Assembly: GCA_036971475.1 (NCBI GenBank)
Contig: JBAIZL010000003.1
Span: 52,917,842 to 52,981,841, forward strand
Direction: 5' to 3'
DNA from: Prosapia bicincta
Taxonomy: Eukaryota; Arthropoda; Insecta; Hemiptera; Cercopidae
DNA length: 64,000 nucleotides
Position numbers and translations under genes: made by a program. Of the stretch, positions 62,829-64,000 are shown in pieces. How positions within the stretch are numbered: the stretch's first letter is position 1; each line of letters opens with the position of its first letter. The notes under the pieces were generated by a model. It did not search any database. It was given only the letters and a program-made list of their open reading frames with translations, and was not told the origin of the DNA.

Positions 62829-64000
62829 CTGTGCAGAAGTAAAAGTATTTTGAAAAATTTAAATCCTTTTCTTAAAAATAATAAAACTTAAAGTAATAAA
62901 TTTTAAAAAATGGCATCTTTCATGACAAGCATATATAATAAAATATTATCAGAATATTTATTTATATTTTTGGTGTACTTTCTAAGAATATTGTTTAACT
63001 GCACCTTGTTCACTGCTGTGTGAGAATTGTCATGGTGACTTTCTTGTTTTATGATACACAAGTATTTATTGCCTTTATGCAATTTTCTATGTATTGTCTT
63101 GCATGGTTTAACCACTTAAACACTTTATTACAAGGAATTTAAAATCAATTTCCTGGAGAGTCATATAACACTCTCAAAAGCACTACAAATAAAGGTTATA
63201 AATGTGTGGCATTCTTGTTGTCTCTGAGACTCCTCGTGTTTTTTTACTATTACTTTAGGAATGGTGACCAAAACCTAGACATATCCTAGCCTGATAATTA
63301 TTATATAAATGGAGTCTGTATTATTATATGATAGGAATGATCACAAAATATAGGCTATCAATGAAAAGGAATACACAACTAAAAATAAATGTTAAACTAA
63401 AAGATTTTAAGTCTTAAATTTTTTTACTGATCTGCACAAAATCATAACTTATTAATTTAATAACTTTTTACATGATACTTTATTGGTTTTACCATATTTT
63501 CCTGCATTATACAAATTTTTTATTAAAAAACTGAGCATCCTGACACCTAATCAAACCCAAGCCAAGTACTAAGTAATTATAGACAATAATATGATAGGCC
63601 TATGGCAGTTTATTTACAGCTTTGTAGAATGCAGAGATTCAAATATTTAAAATGTAGGAAGAAATATTAACCATAAACGAGTAAGGTATATTTTTACTGC
63701 TACTCAAATCTGTGTAGTCACACAAAAATGTGACCGACACGAGTATAATATTAAAATAATAAACTCGGCATTGATCATAGTTTGAGTTCAATTTATTGAT
63801 GAAATTATTTTGTATTTATATTCAGTCCACTTTGTTGGAGTAATGCAATCCACCATCTATACTATTAATCCTTTAATCTAGAATAAAATTATTCGTAAGA
63901 TTCAAATTTATCAATCTACACGTTAATCATAAACTCCAAAGAATTTGTGTTATGTATGCGAAATATAATCTACATTATATATTATCACCTGTTAATTTAT
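62829..64000. other. BLOC1S2 5' intron; partial MITE near 63.75 kb
   Basis: 63715-63800 is a partial copy of the MITE at 27342-27802 (AATAAACTCGGCATTGATCA, then GTTTGAGTTCAATTTATTGA). No upstream BLOC1S2 exon was recognised before the window ends. Confidence 0.5.

Overview
The window is AT-rich eukaryotic nuclear DNA with long introns, GT-AG splice sites, many microsatellites and a heavy load of transposable elements. A BEL/Pao retrotransposon, mariner, pogo/Tigger, hAT-like MITEs and many Penelope-like elements (PLEs) together suggest an invertebrate animal, most likely an arthropod. The species cannot be fixed from the sequence alone.

Two host genes are visible and they converge. Gene 1 is on the + strand. 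Exons run from 1300 to about 49246, with its 5' end left of the window. It encodes roughly 490 visible residues: a long acidic, coiled-coil-prone region, then a basic Pro-rich segment, then a compact C-terminal part. I do not recognise its family. On the - strand, three exons (62828-62698, 60001-59890, 55833-55706) encode nearly all of BLOC1S2, a subunit of the lysosome-related-organelle complexes BLOC-1 and BORC. Its N-terminal exon is right of the window.

Most of the rest is transposon-derived. A full-length BEL/Pao element (5822-11814) has 258-bp LTRs that look identical, a 5-bp target duplication and an uninterrupted 1777-codon gag-pol ORF. It is nested inside an older palindromic repeat. 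A mariner (46950-48255) keeps both inverted repeats, but its transposase is frameshifted. Older mariner and Tigger remnants and several MITEs fill the introns.

The most striking layer is a set of at least ten PLE fragments of several lineages. They are mostly 3'-terminal GIY-YIG pieces without a reverse transcriptase core, together with their terminal repeats (pLTRs), often in inverted, palindromic pairs bounded by (TA)n tracts. The pLTRs repeatedly carry hammerhead-ribozyme architecture: CUGANGA, helix II, GAAA, a very short often self-complementary helix III, then helix I. Four copies look intact by eye (41038, 41334, 43518, 61935). Other families keep all three helices but have a divergent core (UCGACAA, CCGAUGA, UUGACAA). 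Every family has one extra nucleotide between the CUGANGA box and helix II. This ribozyme and palindrome layer is the best candidate for something under-described here.
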